7,992 bases of DNA, from positions 1 through 7,992 of the forward strand of contig JALUFY010000384.1 in NCBI GenBank assembly GCA_027051995.1. The letters are read 5' to 3'. The notes below the pieces were generated by a model that saw only the letters and a program-made list of their open reading frames with translations, searched no databases and was not told the DNA's origin. Positions 1-6,216 of this stretch are shown here, piece after piece. This stretch comes from Hyphomicrobiales bacterium (GTDB lineage: Bacteria; Pseudomonadota; Alphaproteobacteria; Rhizobiales; Aestuariivirgaceae). How positions within the stretch are numbered: position 1 is the first letter of the stretch; every line of letters starts with the position of its first letter. Position numbers and translations under genes: made by a program.

Positions 1-119
1 GCGTATTCCTTCGACAGCCGCACGTATTCCTCGCCGGAGGGCCCCGCCGACATGGCCTTTTCCACATCCGCGAAACGCGCGAAGACCTGATCGATTTTTT
101 CCGAATTGGCGATGGACAT
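1..119 (-). CDS. prfA: Peptide chain release factor 1, N-terminal part (cut by window edge)
   Basis: RF1 recognises the stop codons UAA and UAG and triggers release of the finished protein from the ribosome. Only about the first 39 residues are inside the window. The translation begins MSIANSEKIDQVFARF and continues to GEEYVRLSKEYA, which fits the helical N-terminal domain of RF1 (the 'LSKEYA' segment is typical); the PxT and GGQ motifs lie outside. Two in-frame ATGs compete. The one at 128 (MTPM...) is only 1 base from the Shine-Dalgarno AGGAAG (130-135 on this strand), while the one at 119 has a 10-base spacer, so I chose 119. The family call rests on this short stretch and on the neighbourhood (ptsP and lysC upstream on the same strand, a common alphaproteobacterial arrangement). 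A strong terminator lies just upstream, so prfA probably needs its own promoter or readthrough. Confidence 0.82.
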   Translation of the reverse strand, partial: MSIANSEKIDQVFARFADVEKAMSAGPSGEEYVRLSKEY

Positions 120-144
120 GGGCGTCATGCTTCCTGTGCGGGCG

Positions 145-178
145 AAAAAACGGGAGAACGGATGGCCCCGTTCTCCCG
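145..178 (-). terminator. Rho-independent terminator after the RodZ-like gene
   Basis: Read on the minus strand, an 11-base arm CGGGAGAACGG (178-168) is followed by a 6-base loop and the perfect complementary arm CCGTTCTCCCG (161-151), then six T (150-145). The U-run exists only on the minus strand, so it terminates transcription coming from the RodZ-like gene (stop at 242). It ends just 9 bases before the prfA Shine-Dalgarno sequence, an unusual position that may affect prfA expression. Confidence 0.9.
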
Positions 179-182
179 CTGA

Positions 183-211
183 CTTCTAGAGCATTTCGCC
201 GCGAATGAAAA
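183..211 (-). promoter_or_regulatory. Possible prfA promoter overlapping the terminator region
   Basis: On the minus strand TTTTCA (211-206) and TAGAAG (188-183) are separated by 17 bases; each matches 4 of 6 positions of the sigma-70 consensus. A start about 7 bases further on (near 176) would fall within the first bases of the terminator hairpin. The match is weak and by eye only. I list it because prfA otherwise has no room for a promoter between the terminator and its ribosome-binding site. Confidence 0.22.
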
Positions 212-241
212 CCGCGCCCGCCGGGTGGCGCGCGCCCGCCC

Positions 242-1318
242 TCATCCGGCCTGTTTTTTCAGCTTTTCGGGATCGAGCGGCTCGCCCACCAGCACCTTGC
301 CGGGTTTGGTCAGCTTGCCCATGACCTTGCCGTGCAGCATCCATTCCAGCAGGCCGCCGTCGCGGGCGATGATGGTCAGCCCCTCCTGCGGCGGCACCGT
401 GTAGGTATCGCCCTTTTTCATCATGCCCGAATAGAGCGTGTTGCCCTCGCGGTCTTCGATGCGCACCCAGATGTCGTCGGTGGCGCGCAGCACGAAGCCG
501 TCACCGGCCGGATCCCCGGCGGATTGCGGCACGGCAACCCTGTCCTCCACCCGTCCCGCGGGCGCCACTCCGGCGGATTGCGGCGCGATCATCACCTTGG
601 CCGCTCCCGCTTTCGGCGTCATGGCCTTTTTCGCCGCCTCGCCGGCCACGCCGGGAATGGTGCGCTTGATCAGCGCCGCGATGCCGTCGGCCCCCGCGGC
701 GGGCGAATCATCGCCCAGCTCCCGCTCCGAGACCTTCGAGATGGAAGAAACCGTGCGAACGCCTTTCGCCTCATCATGCGCCGTCTTGTCAACATCGCTG
801 GCCGACACGACGATCTGCCCGGAGCCTGCGTCCTTGTTTGACGGCGAAAGCATGTAGACCGCGCCGCCGAACAGCAGAACAGCCGCCAGCACCGAGGCCA
901 CCGCCCCGCCCGCGCCGGAGCTCATGGATTTCAGCCGCTCGATGAGCGGAAAGGAGATGATCTTCGCCGAGGAAAAGGCCCTGGCGGAAATACCATTCTT
1001 CGGGTCTTTCGGAATCAGGCGGCCAAAATGGGCCATCAGCGGCTGCGGATCGAAGCCCAGATAGCGCGCGTATGCGCCGATCATGTTCAGCGCCTGCCCG
1101 CGCTCCGGCAGTCCGGCCAGATTGCCCGTCTCGATGGCTTCCAGATGATGCGGATGAATGCCGGTGTCCTGCCCCGCCTTCTCCAGGGAGACGCCGCGCA
1201 TCTCGCGCTCGCGCTGCATGTACCACCCGGCCTCGCCCGCCGGATCCTTGTCCCCGTCCGGCTTGGGGCGGAAGTGCGCATGAACCTGATGGGCGGCGGA
1301 AGACGTCTGGATATTCAT
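242..1318 (-). CDS. RodZ-like membrane protein (HTH, one TM span, DUF4115-type C-terminus)
   Basis: This is a predicted single-pass inner-membrane protein of 358 aa, close to the usual RodZ size. A cytoplasmic helix-turn-helix domain of the RodZ/HTH_25 type (about residues 31-98, including MRGVSLEKAGQDTGI and LPERGQALNMIGAYARYLG) is followed by one hydrophobic span (about 137-157, VASVLAAVLLFGGAVYML). Next come a low-complexity Ala/Pro/Lys linker (160-272) and a C-terminal domain (about 275-348, DDIWVRIEDREGNTLYSG onward) that resembles DUF4115. In RodZ the HTH binds MreB and links it to the periplasmic elongation machinery; that role is inferred here. A longer reading frame opens at 1471. 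I prefer ATG 1318 (MNIQTSSAAH), because the extra 51 residues do not look like RodZ and run through AT-rich, repeat-bearing promoter-like DNA. An AGG lies 9 bases before ATG 1318. The gene lies between ptsP and prfA and ends at a strong terminator. Confidence 0.85.
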   Translation of the reverse strand: MNIQTSSAAHQVHAHFRPKPDGDKDPAGEAGWYMQREREMRGVSLEKAGQDTGIHPHHLEAIETGNLAGLPERGQALNMIGAYARYLGFDPQPLMAHFGRLIPKDPKNGISARAFSSAKIISFPLIERLKSMSSGAGGAVASVLAAVLLFGGAVYMLSPSNKDAGSGQIVVSASDVDKTAHDEAKGVRTVSSISKVSERELGDDSPAAGADGIAALIKRTIPGVAGEAAKKAMTPKAGAAKVMIAPQSAGVAPAGRVEDRVAVPQSAGDPAGDGFVLRATDDIWVRIEDREGNTLYSGMMKKGDTYTVPPQEGLTIIARDGGLLEWMLHGKVMGKLTKPGKVLVGEPLDPEKLKKQAG

Positions 1319-1405
1319 GTCCGTAAACCTGCTGAATATGGCCCGCCCCGCATAGGCGGACAGAAGGTTGCGCGGCCGGGAAAACGCGCCTCCCGCCGCA
1401 TGCTC

Positions 1406-1445
1406 ATGAACAAATATGAACGAAAATGGTAAGCACTTTATGAAC
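1406..1445. repeat. Three ATGAAC direct repeats upstream of the RodZ-like gene
   Basis: On the plus strand ATGAAC occurs at 1406-1411, 1416-1421 and 1440-1445 (GTTCAT on the coding strand of the RodZ-like gene), with start-to-start spacings of 10 and 24 bases. The first pair gives GAAC-N6-GAAC, one base shorter than the GAAC-N7-GAAC box of alphaproteobacterial LexA. The patch is AT-rich in otherwise GC-rich DNA and sits about 90-130 bases before the chosen start, so it is a plausible promoter/operator region. No regulator can be named. Confidence 0.4.
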
Positions 1446-1472
1446 GCAAAGGGGGCTCTGGCCGGAATCATC

Positions 1473-1500
1473 GCGGCCCCGCGCCGCTGGCCCGCCCAGC
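1473..1500 (-). other. Two overlapping GC-rich hairpins after ptsP
   Basis: Just downstream of the ptsP stop (1517), the minus strand can form GCTGG/CCAGC (1500-1486) and GCGGC/GCCGC (1487-1473). Both have the same 5-base loop GCGGG, and the arms share two bases. No T-run follows, so this is not a standard intrinsic terminator. It may mark the 3' end of the ptsP message or be a by-product of high GC. Confidence 0.3.
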
Positions 1501-1516
1501 CAATGAGCCTCGGGCT

Positions 1517-3781
1517 TTAGCGCGAATAGAGCTTGACGCCGTTTTCCCGCGCGAACAGCGCCGCCCGCTCGCGCAGCGGTTCGCCCGCTTCCAGCCAGCC
1601 CGGAATGAGCCGCGCCAGCTTGCCCCTGTCCAGTGTGCGCACCATGGCCTTCACCGGCCCCACCGCCGCCGGCGCCATGGACAGCGACGTGTAGCCCAGC
1701 CCCAGCAGGATCATGGCGTCCAGCGGATTGCCCGCCATCTCGCCGCACAATGAAACCGGCGTGCCGTCGTTGAGGCAGGTGCGCGCCACCATGTCCAGCA
1801 GCCGCACCATCGCCGGATGCAGCGGATCATAGCGGTGCGCCAGGCGCGGGTGCCCCCTGTCGGCGGCGAACAGGAACTGCGAGAGGTCATTGGAGCCCAC
1901 GGAGAGGAAGTCCGCGTAGCGCGACAGCGCGTCGATCTGCCAGACGAGGGCGGGCACCTCCACCATCGCGCCGATCTTCACCCGGTTGGGCGTTCTCAGG
2001 CCCATCTGGCGCATCAGGGAAAGCTGTTCGGTGACGATGTCGCGCGCCGCCATGAACTCCTCCACGTCGGCCACCATGGGGAACATGACGTTGAGCACCC
2101 GCCCGCGCGCCGCCGAGAGCAGCGCCCGCGCCTGCGCCTTGAGCAGGGCGGGGCGGTCGAGCCCCATGCGGATGGCCCGCCAGCCCATGGCCGGGTTTTC
2201 CTCCCGCTCCGTCTCGAAATAGGGCAGCACCTTGTCCGAGCCCACGTCCAGGGTGCGGAACACCACCGGCCTGCCATGCGCCGCCTCCAGCACGGCGCGG
2301 TAATGGCGCTCCTGCTCCTCGCGCCGGGGCAGCGCGCGCGTCATCATGAATTGCAGCTCGGTGCGGTAGAGGCCGATGCCGTCGGCCCCCGAATCATCCA
2401 GATGCGGCAGATCGACCAGCAGCCCGGCATTGATGTTGAGCGACACCCGCATGCCGTCCCTGGTGACCGCCGGCTTGTCGCGCAGCCGCGCGAAACGGGC
2501 CTGCCTGCGCGCGTAAAGGCGCACCTTCTCCGCGTAGGCCTGGCGGATTTCGGCATTCGGCCGCACATGGATGGCGCCTGAGCGCCCGTCCAGAATGATG
2601 GCGTCTCCCGTCTCCACCAGATCGGTGATGTATTCCGCCTGCCCCACCGCCGGGATCTCCAGGGCGCGCGCCACGATGGCCACGTGCGAGCCCGCCCCGG
2701 CTTCCTCCAGCACCACGCCGCGCAGCCGCGCGCGGTCATAGTCCAAAAGCTCCGCCGGGCCCATGGAGCGCGCCACGACGATGGCGTCCTTCGGCAGCCT
2801 GCTGGCGGCCGCCGTGCCCGTCTGGCCGGTGAGAATGCGCAGCAGGCGGTTGGCCAGATCGTCCAGATCATGCATGCGCTCGCGCAGGTAGGGATCGGGC
2901 TGGCGCAGCATGCGCGCCCGGTTGTCGGACTGCACGCGCTCCACCGCCGCCTCCGCCGACAGCCCGTGGCCGATGGTCTCCTCGATGCGCCGCACCCAGC
3001 CCCGGTCATGGGCGAACATGCGCACCGTCTCGAAGATCTCCGCATGCTCCCCCTGCGCCGCCAGCCCGGTGGTGGAGATCAGCTTGTCCACCTGGGCGCG
3101 CAGGGTCCGCAGCGCCTCGTTCAGCCGCGCCACCTCGGCGGGGATGTCGTCGGCGACGAAATTGCTGATCACCACGCGCGGCTGATGCAGGACAACATGG
3201 CCCATGGCCACGCCGGGATTGAGCCCCTCGCCATGCAGATGCAGCCGCCGCGACTTGCGCGCCCCGCGCTCGGCCGCCTCGGCGCGGAACTCCGGCGAGG
3301 CCAGAAACTCCGCCAGCACCATGGCCGTGGTCTGCAGGGCTTCTTCCTCTTCCTCCGAATAGCGCCTGGGCTTGCGGTTCTGCACCACCAGCACGCCGGT
3401 GACGCGCCCGCCGCGCAGGATGGGCACGCCAAGGAAGGAGGAATAGATCTCCTCACCCGTCTCCGGCAGATAGCGGAAGGCCGGATGCGCCTGGGCGTCG
3501 GAAAGATTGAGCACCTCCGCCGATTTCGCGATGAGGCCCACCAGCCCCTCGCCGATCTTCAGCCTGACGCGGTGAACGGCCTTCGGGTTCAGCCCCTCTG
3601 TGGCGTAAAGCTCCAGATGGTCGCCATCGTCGAGCACATAGATGGAGCACACTTCCGCGACGACGTTGGAAGCGACCAGGGCGGCGATCCTGTCGAGTTT
3701 CTTCTGCGCCGTCTCCTGCTCCGCCATGACCTCGCGCAATCGCCGGAGCAGGACGCGCGGGCCAAAAGCGGGCAAGGGCAT
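1517..3781 (-). CDS. ptsP: Phosphoenolpyruvate-protein phosphotransferase, nitrogen PTS enzyme I (EI-Ntr)
   Basis: A cytoplasmic enzyme that takes phosphate from PEP onto a histidine and passes it to NPr, the first step of the regulatory PTSNtr relay that links nitrogen and carbon status to potassium and stress responses. The product is 754 aa. An N-terminal GAF domain (about 25-165) senses small molecules in this family. Next come the PEP-utiliser N-terminal domain (about 185-320) and the swivelling phosphohistidine domain with GAGSHVAIVAR, where H366 is the phospho-acceptor. The C-terminal TIM barrel has RTLDVGSDKVLPYF (509-522), ENPAMGWRAIR (528-538), SVGSNDLSQFLFAADR (627-642) and CGEMAG with catalytic Cys at 679. 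All key residues are present. An upstream in-frame ATG at 3817 lacks a ribosome site. ATG 3781 follows GGAGG (3796-3792) at 10 bases and gives the usual N-terminus (PRVLLRRLREVM), so I chose it. This start overlaps the stop of a small upstream ORF. No HPr or EIIA gene is in the window. Confidence 0.96.
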   Translation of the reverse strand: MPLPAFGPRVLLRRLREVMAEQETAQKKLDRIAALVASNVVAEVCSIYVLDDGDHLELYATEGLNPKAVHRVRLKIGEGLVGLIAKSAEVLNLSDAQAHPAFRYLPETGEEIYSSFLGVPILRGGRVTGVLVVQNRKPRRYSEEEEEALQTTAMVLAEFLASPEFRAEAAERGARKSRRLHLHGEGLNPGVAMGHVVLHQPRVVISNFVADDIPAEVARLNEALRTLRAQVDKLISTTGLAAQGEHAEIFETVRMFAHDRGWVRRIEETIGHGLSAEAAVERVQSDNRARMLRQPDPYLRERMHDLDDLANRLLRILTGQTGTAAASRLPKDAIVVARSMGPAELLDYDRARLRGVVLEEAGAGSHVAIVARALEIPAVGQAEYITDLVETGDAIILDGRSGAIHVRPNAEIRQAYAEKVRLYARRQARFARLRDKPAVTRDGMRVSLNINAGLLVDLPHLDDSGADGIGLYRTELQFMMTRALPRREEQERHYRAVLEAAHGRPVVFRTLDVGSDKVLPYFETEREENPAMGWRAIRMGLDRPALLKAQARALLSAARGRVLNVMFPMVADVEEFMAARDIVTEQLSLMRQMGLRTPNRVKIGAMVEVPALVWQIDALSRYADFLSVGSNDLSQFLFAADRGHPRLAHRYDPLHPAMVRLLDMVARTCLNDGTPVSLCGEMAGNPLDAMILLGLGYTSLSMAPAAVGPVKAMVRTLDRGKLARLIPGWLEAGEPLRERAALFARENGVKLYSR

Positions 3782-3873
3782 CAGCCGGCGTCCTCCATGA
3801 CGGGGGCTTTTCGCCATACCGTAATCATGGCGATGGCGGCGATGGCGCGGCGGATGTGCGCGTGAATGTCCAT
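3781..3873 (-). CDS. 30-aa small ORF translationally coupled to ptsP
   Basis: ATG at 3873 opens 30 codons (beginning MDIHAHIRRAIAAIAMITVW, ending PVMEDAG) and stops with TGA at 3783-3781. Its last base is the first base of the ptsP ATG (TGATG), a classic coupling arrangement. A purine-rich Shine-Dalgarno region (GGGGAG at 3891-3886, GAGGGA at 3883-3878) precedes the start, and a putative promoter lies about 50 bases upstream. The peptide has a short hydrophobic stretch flanked by Arg/Lys, so it could touch the membrane, or it may merely be a leader whose translation opens the ptsP start. I recognise no family. The ptsP ribosome site lies inside the last codons, so ribosomes on the small ORF would cross it. 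It could be a chance ORF, given the GC content. Confidence 0.42.
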   Translation of the reverse strand: MDIHAHIRRAIAAIAMITVWRKAPVMEDAG

Positions 3874-3919
3874 CTCGTCCCTCTTCTCCCCGGTTGTCCC
3901 TGCGGCGGGCCTTTGCCGT

Positions 3920-3948
3920 TTGCTAGCTCAATCGCGGCGTTATTTCAA
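3920..3948 (-). promoter_or_regulatory. Putative promoter for the small ORF and ptsP
   Basis: On the minus strand TTGAAA (3948-3943, 5 of 6 consensus positions) is followed after exactly 17 bases by TAGCAA (3925-3920, 3 of 6). Initiation near 3913 would leave a leader of about 40 bases before the small ORF at 3873. No terminator is visible between lysC and here, so ptsP may also be reached by readthrough from lysC. Confidence 0.38.
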
Positions 3949-3975
3949 CTCACAAAGCGCCCGCCCGCCCGGATT

Positions 3976-5229
3976 TCATTCCGCGTCCAGCCCGTAGGCC
4001 GAATGCAGGGCGCGGATCGCCAGCTCCGTATAGGCCTCGTCGATCAGCACCGAGACCTTGATCTCCGATGTCGTGATGGCCTCGATGTTGATGCCCTTTT
4101 CCGAAAGCACCTGAAACATCTTCGCCGCCACGCCGGCGTGCGAGCGCATGCCGATGCCGACCACCGACACCTTGGCCACCGATGACGAAGACGCGATCTC
4201 TTCGAACCCGATATTGTCCTTTTCCGCCTCCAGCGCCTTCAGCGCCTTCTTCAGATCGCCGCGCGGCACGGTGAACGTCAGATTGGCGAATTCCCCGTCG
4301 GCGGAGACGTTCTGCACGATCATGTCCACCGAGATGCCGGCCCCGGCCAGCGGCCCGAAGATGGAGGCCGAAACGCCCGGCTTGTCCTTCACCTTGCGAA
4401 TGGCCACCTGGGCCTCGTCCCGTGAATAGGCAATTCCGCTGACAACCTGCTGTTCCACGATCTCGTCCTCTTCGCAAACAAGGGTTCCGGGCCCTTTTCC
4501 GTCTTCCGTGACCTGCGACGGCGCATCCGGCGCATCGAAGCTGGAGCGCACCCTCAGCGGCACCTTCCATGTCATCGCCAGCTCGACCGAGCGCGTCTGC
4601 AGCACCTTCGCCCCCAGCGAGGCCAGCTCCAGCATTTCCTCGTAGGTGATTTTTTCCAGTCTGCGGGCGCGCGAGTCAATGCGCGGGTCCGTCGTGTAGA
4701 CGCCATCGACATCGGTGTAGATGTCGCAGCGCGCCCCCAGCGCCGCCGCCACGGCCACCGCCGAGGTATCCGATCCGCCGCGCCCCAGGGTGGTCACGCG
4801 CCCGTCCGGCCCGATGCCCTGAAAACCGGCGATGACGTTCACCCCGCCATCGTCCAGAAACGCCGCCAGATTCTCCGGCGGGATGTCCATGATGCGCGCC
4901 CGGCCATGCGCGCCGTCGGTCTTCACCGGCGCCTGCCAGCCCGCCCATGAGCGCGCCTTGATGCCCATGCCTTGCAGCGTCATGGCCAGAAGCCCCGCCG
5001 TCACCAGCTCGCCGGAGGCCACCACCGCGTCATATTCGGCGGCGTCGTAATCCTCGCAGGCCTCCTCGCACCAGCCCACCAGCTCATTGGTCTTGCCGGC
5101 CATGGCCGAGACCACCACCGAGACCTGATGCCCGGCCTCCACCTCGCGCCGCACATGCGCGGCCACGTTGCGGATCTTCTCCAGATCGGCCACGGACGTG
5201 CCGCCGAATTTCATCACCAGCCGGCTCAT
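3976..5229 (-). CDS. lysC: Aspartate kinase
   Basis: Aspartokinase phosphorylates L-aspartate with ATP, the first step toward lysine (and diaminopimelate for the cell wall), threonine and methionine. The product is 417 aa, normal for the alphaproteobacterial single-function enzyme. The amino-acid-kinase domain has KFGGTSVAD (7-15), the substrate-site SGE (72-74), GRGGSDTSAVA (149-159) and YTDVDGVYTTDPR (171-183). Two ACT domains follow, at about 265-335 (VRK-type segment with GPLAGAGISVDMIVQNVS) and 352-417 (VVGIGMRSHAGVAAKMF...GINIEAITTSEIKVSVLI), the usual site of feedback control by end products. The start at 5229 gives MSRLVMKFGG and has AGGGAA (5245-5240) 10 bases upstream; a longer frame opens at 5274 but adds only non-conserved residues. 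The gene is divergent from ubiG and followed by ptsP on the same strand with a 194-base gap. The start lies in a tandem 8-base duplication (see findings). Confidence 0.96.
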   Translation of the reverse strand: MSRLVMKFGGTSVADLEKIRNVAAHVRREVEAGHQVSVVVSAMAGKTNELVGWCEEACEDYDAAEYDAVVASGELVTAGLLAMTLQGMGIKARSWAGWQAPVKTDGAHGRARIMDIPPENLAAFLDDGGVNVIAGFQGIGPDGRVTTLGRGGSDTSAVAVAAALGARCDIYTDVDGVYTTDPRIDSRARRLEKITYEEMLELASLGAKVLQTRSVELAMTWKVPLRVRSSFDAPDAPSQVTEDGKGPGTLVCEEDEIVEQQVVSGIAYSRDEAQVAIRKVKDKPGVSASIFGPLAGAGISVDMIVQNVSADGEFANLTFTVPRGDLKKALKALEAEKDNIGFEEIASSSSVAKVSVVGIGMRSHAGVAAKMFQVLSEKGINIEAITTSEIKVSVLIDEAYTELAIRALHSAYGLDAE

Positions 5230-5304
5230 CGGCTCATCGTTCCCTGGAAACATTGCCATGATTGCCGCCGCCATGGGGGCGGCCCGCGTGAAAAAACCGC
5301 GCTA

Positions 5305-5334
5305 CTCATACACCGCCGCGCGCGGCCATTGCAA
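5305..5334 (-). promoter_or_regulatory. Putative lysC promoter with palindromic spacer
   Basis: On the minus strand TTGCAA (5334-5329) and TATGAG (5310-5305), each 4 of 6 to consensus, are 18 bases apart, which would put initiation near 5298. The -35 lies in the 8-base palindrome ATTGCAAT (5328-5335), and the spacer contains the perfect 12-base palindrome GCCGCGCGCGGC (5315-5326). Such symmetry could serve a repressor, but GC-rich palindromes arise easily at this composition. No clear ubiG promoter was seen on the other strand. Confidence 0.28.
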
Positions 5335-5422
5335 TACGCCGCCCGCGCGCCAGCTTGCCGCAACCGTCATGACCCGTTATCAAGAGGCCCAGCGGACATT
5401 CCATTCAGCGGACGGATACCCC

Positions 5423-6193
5423 ATGACCAGCGCCCGGCAGACAGCCCCCTCGCTCGACGAAGCCGAAATCGCCAAGTTCTCGGCCATGGCCGCCGAATGG
5501 TGGGATCCGAAAGGCAAGTTCGCCGTTCTGCACGCCTTCAACCCGGTGCGCCTGCGCTACATCCGCGAACACGCCGCGGCCGCCTTCGGCCTCGATCCGA
5601 AGGCGGAAAAGCCGCTTGAGGGCCTCACCGTGCTCGACATCGGCTGCGGCGGCGGGCTGATCTCCTGCCCGCTGGCGGAAATGGGCGCGCGGGTCACCGC
5701 CATCGACCCGGCTGAGAAAAACATCAAGACCGCCTCCCTCCATGCAAGGGAAGCCGGGCTGGACATCGATTTCCGCCCCATTGCCGCCGAAACGCTCGCC
5801 GAAGACGGCGAAAGCTTCGACATCGTGCTCAACATGGAAGTGCTCGAGCACGTCTCCGATCCGCGCGCCTTCGTGGCCACATGCGCGTCCCTGGCGCGCC
5901 CCGGCGGGCTGATGTTCTGCGCCACCCTCAACCGCACCCTCAAGTCCTTCGCCCTGGCCATCGTCGGAGCCGAATACATCCTCGGCTGGATGCCGAAAGG
6001 CACCCACCACTGGGAGAAGTTCATCACCCCGGACGAACTCAGGGCCTGGCTGAAGGAGGCGGACATGACCGTGCTGGACGAAACCGGCGTGGCCTACAAT
6101 CCGCTCACCGGCAAATGGCTCAAGGCCCCGCGCGACATGGATGTCAACTACATGCTGGTGGCCCAAAGGGGCAAGAGCGCGAAAGACGGCTGA
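5423..6193 (+). CDS. ubiG: Ubiquinone biosynthesis O-methyltransferase
   Basis: UbiG is a SAM-dependent methyltransferase that carries out both O-methylations of the ubiquinone ring (the 2-polyprenyl-6-hydroxyphenol and the later 3-demethylubiquinol steps) at the inner face of the membrane. The product is 256 aa. The N-terminus has the family signature FSAMAAEWWDPKGKFAVLH (19-37). Motif I is TVLDIGCGGGL (69-79), with an acidic residue for SAM ribose at D95 (TAIDPA). NMEVLEHV (137-144) follows, then GGLMFCATLNRTLKSFALA (161-179) and GTHHWEKFITPDEL (193-206), which are also characteristic. The frame is open further upstream, with another ATG at 5369, but homology-like sequence starts at MTSARQ. 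Neither start has a strong Shine-Dalgarno (only GGACGGA before 5423). It is the only plus-strand gene, divergent from lysC and convergent with the DUF1178 gene across 23 bases. Confidence 0.95.
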   Translation: MTSARQTAPSLDEAEIAKFSAMAAEWWDPKGKFAVLHAFNPVRLRYIREHAAAAFGLDPKAEKPLEGLTVLDIGCGGGLISCPLAEMGARVTAIDPAEKNIKTASLHAREAGLDIDFRPIAAETLAEDGESFDIVLNMEVLEHVSDPRAFVATCASLARPGGLMFCATLNRTLKSFALAIVGAEYILGWMPKGTHHWEKFITPDELRAWLKEADMTVLDETGVAYNPLTGKWLKAPRDMDVNYMLVAQRGKSAKDG

Positions 6194-6195
6194 CG

Positions 6196-6207
6196 CCGCC
6201 CCGGCGG
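6196..6207. terminator. Weak inverted repeat between convergent ubiG and DUF1178 genes
   Basis: CCGCC and GGCGG flank a 2-base centre in the 23-base gap between the two stops, so a folded RNA would have about four G-C pairs and a small loop. On the plus strand only TTT follows a few bases later; on the minus strand there is no T-run. It may slow polymerase from both sides, but it is not a convincing intrinsic terminator. Confidence 0.2.
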
Positions 6208-6216
6208 TCCGGTTTC

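Noticed and set aside
1408..1421. LexA (SOS) box GAAC...GAAC
   Set aside because: The spacer is 6 bases; alphaproteobacterial LexA sites use 7, so I report only the repeat.
1319..1471. N-terminal extension of the RodZ-like protein from ATG 1471
   Set aside because: The extra residues are not RodZ-like and cover the AT-rich, repeat-bearing region upstream of a better placed ATG at 1318.
1817..2581. 254-codon plus-strand ORF opposite ptsP
   Set aside because: Same reason: antisense to the catalytic barrel of PtsP, low-complexity composition and no family features.
2684..3865. 393-codon plus-strand ORF opposite ptsP
   Set aside because: It is the antisense shadow of the well-conserved ptsP frame; the translation is His/Arg/Gln-rich without a recognisable domain, as expected at high GC.
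5405..6166. 253-codon minus-strand ORF opposite ubiG
   Set aside because: UbiG motifs on the plus strand are complete; the antisense frame is a GC shadow.
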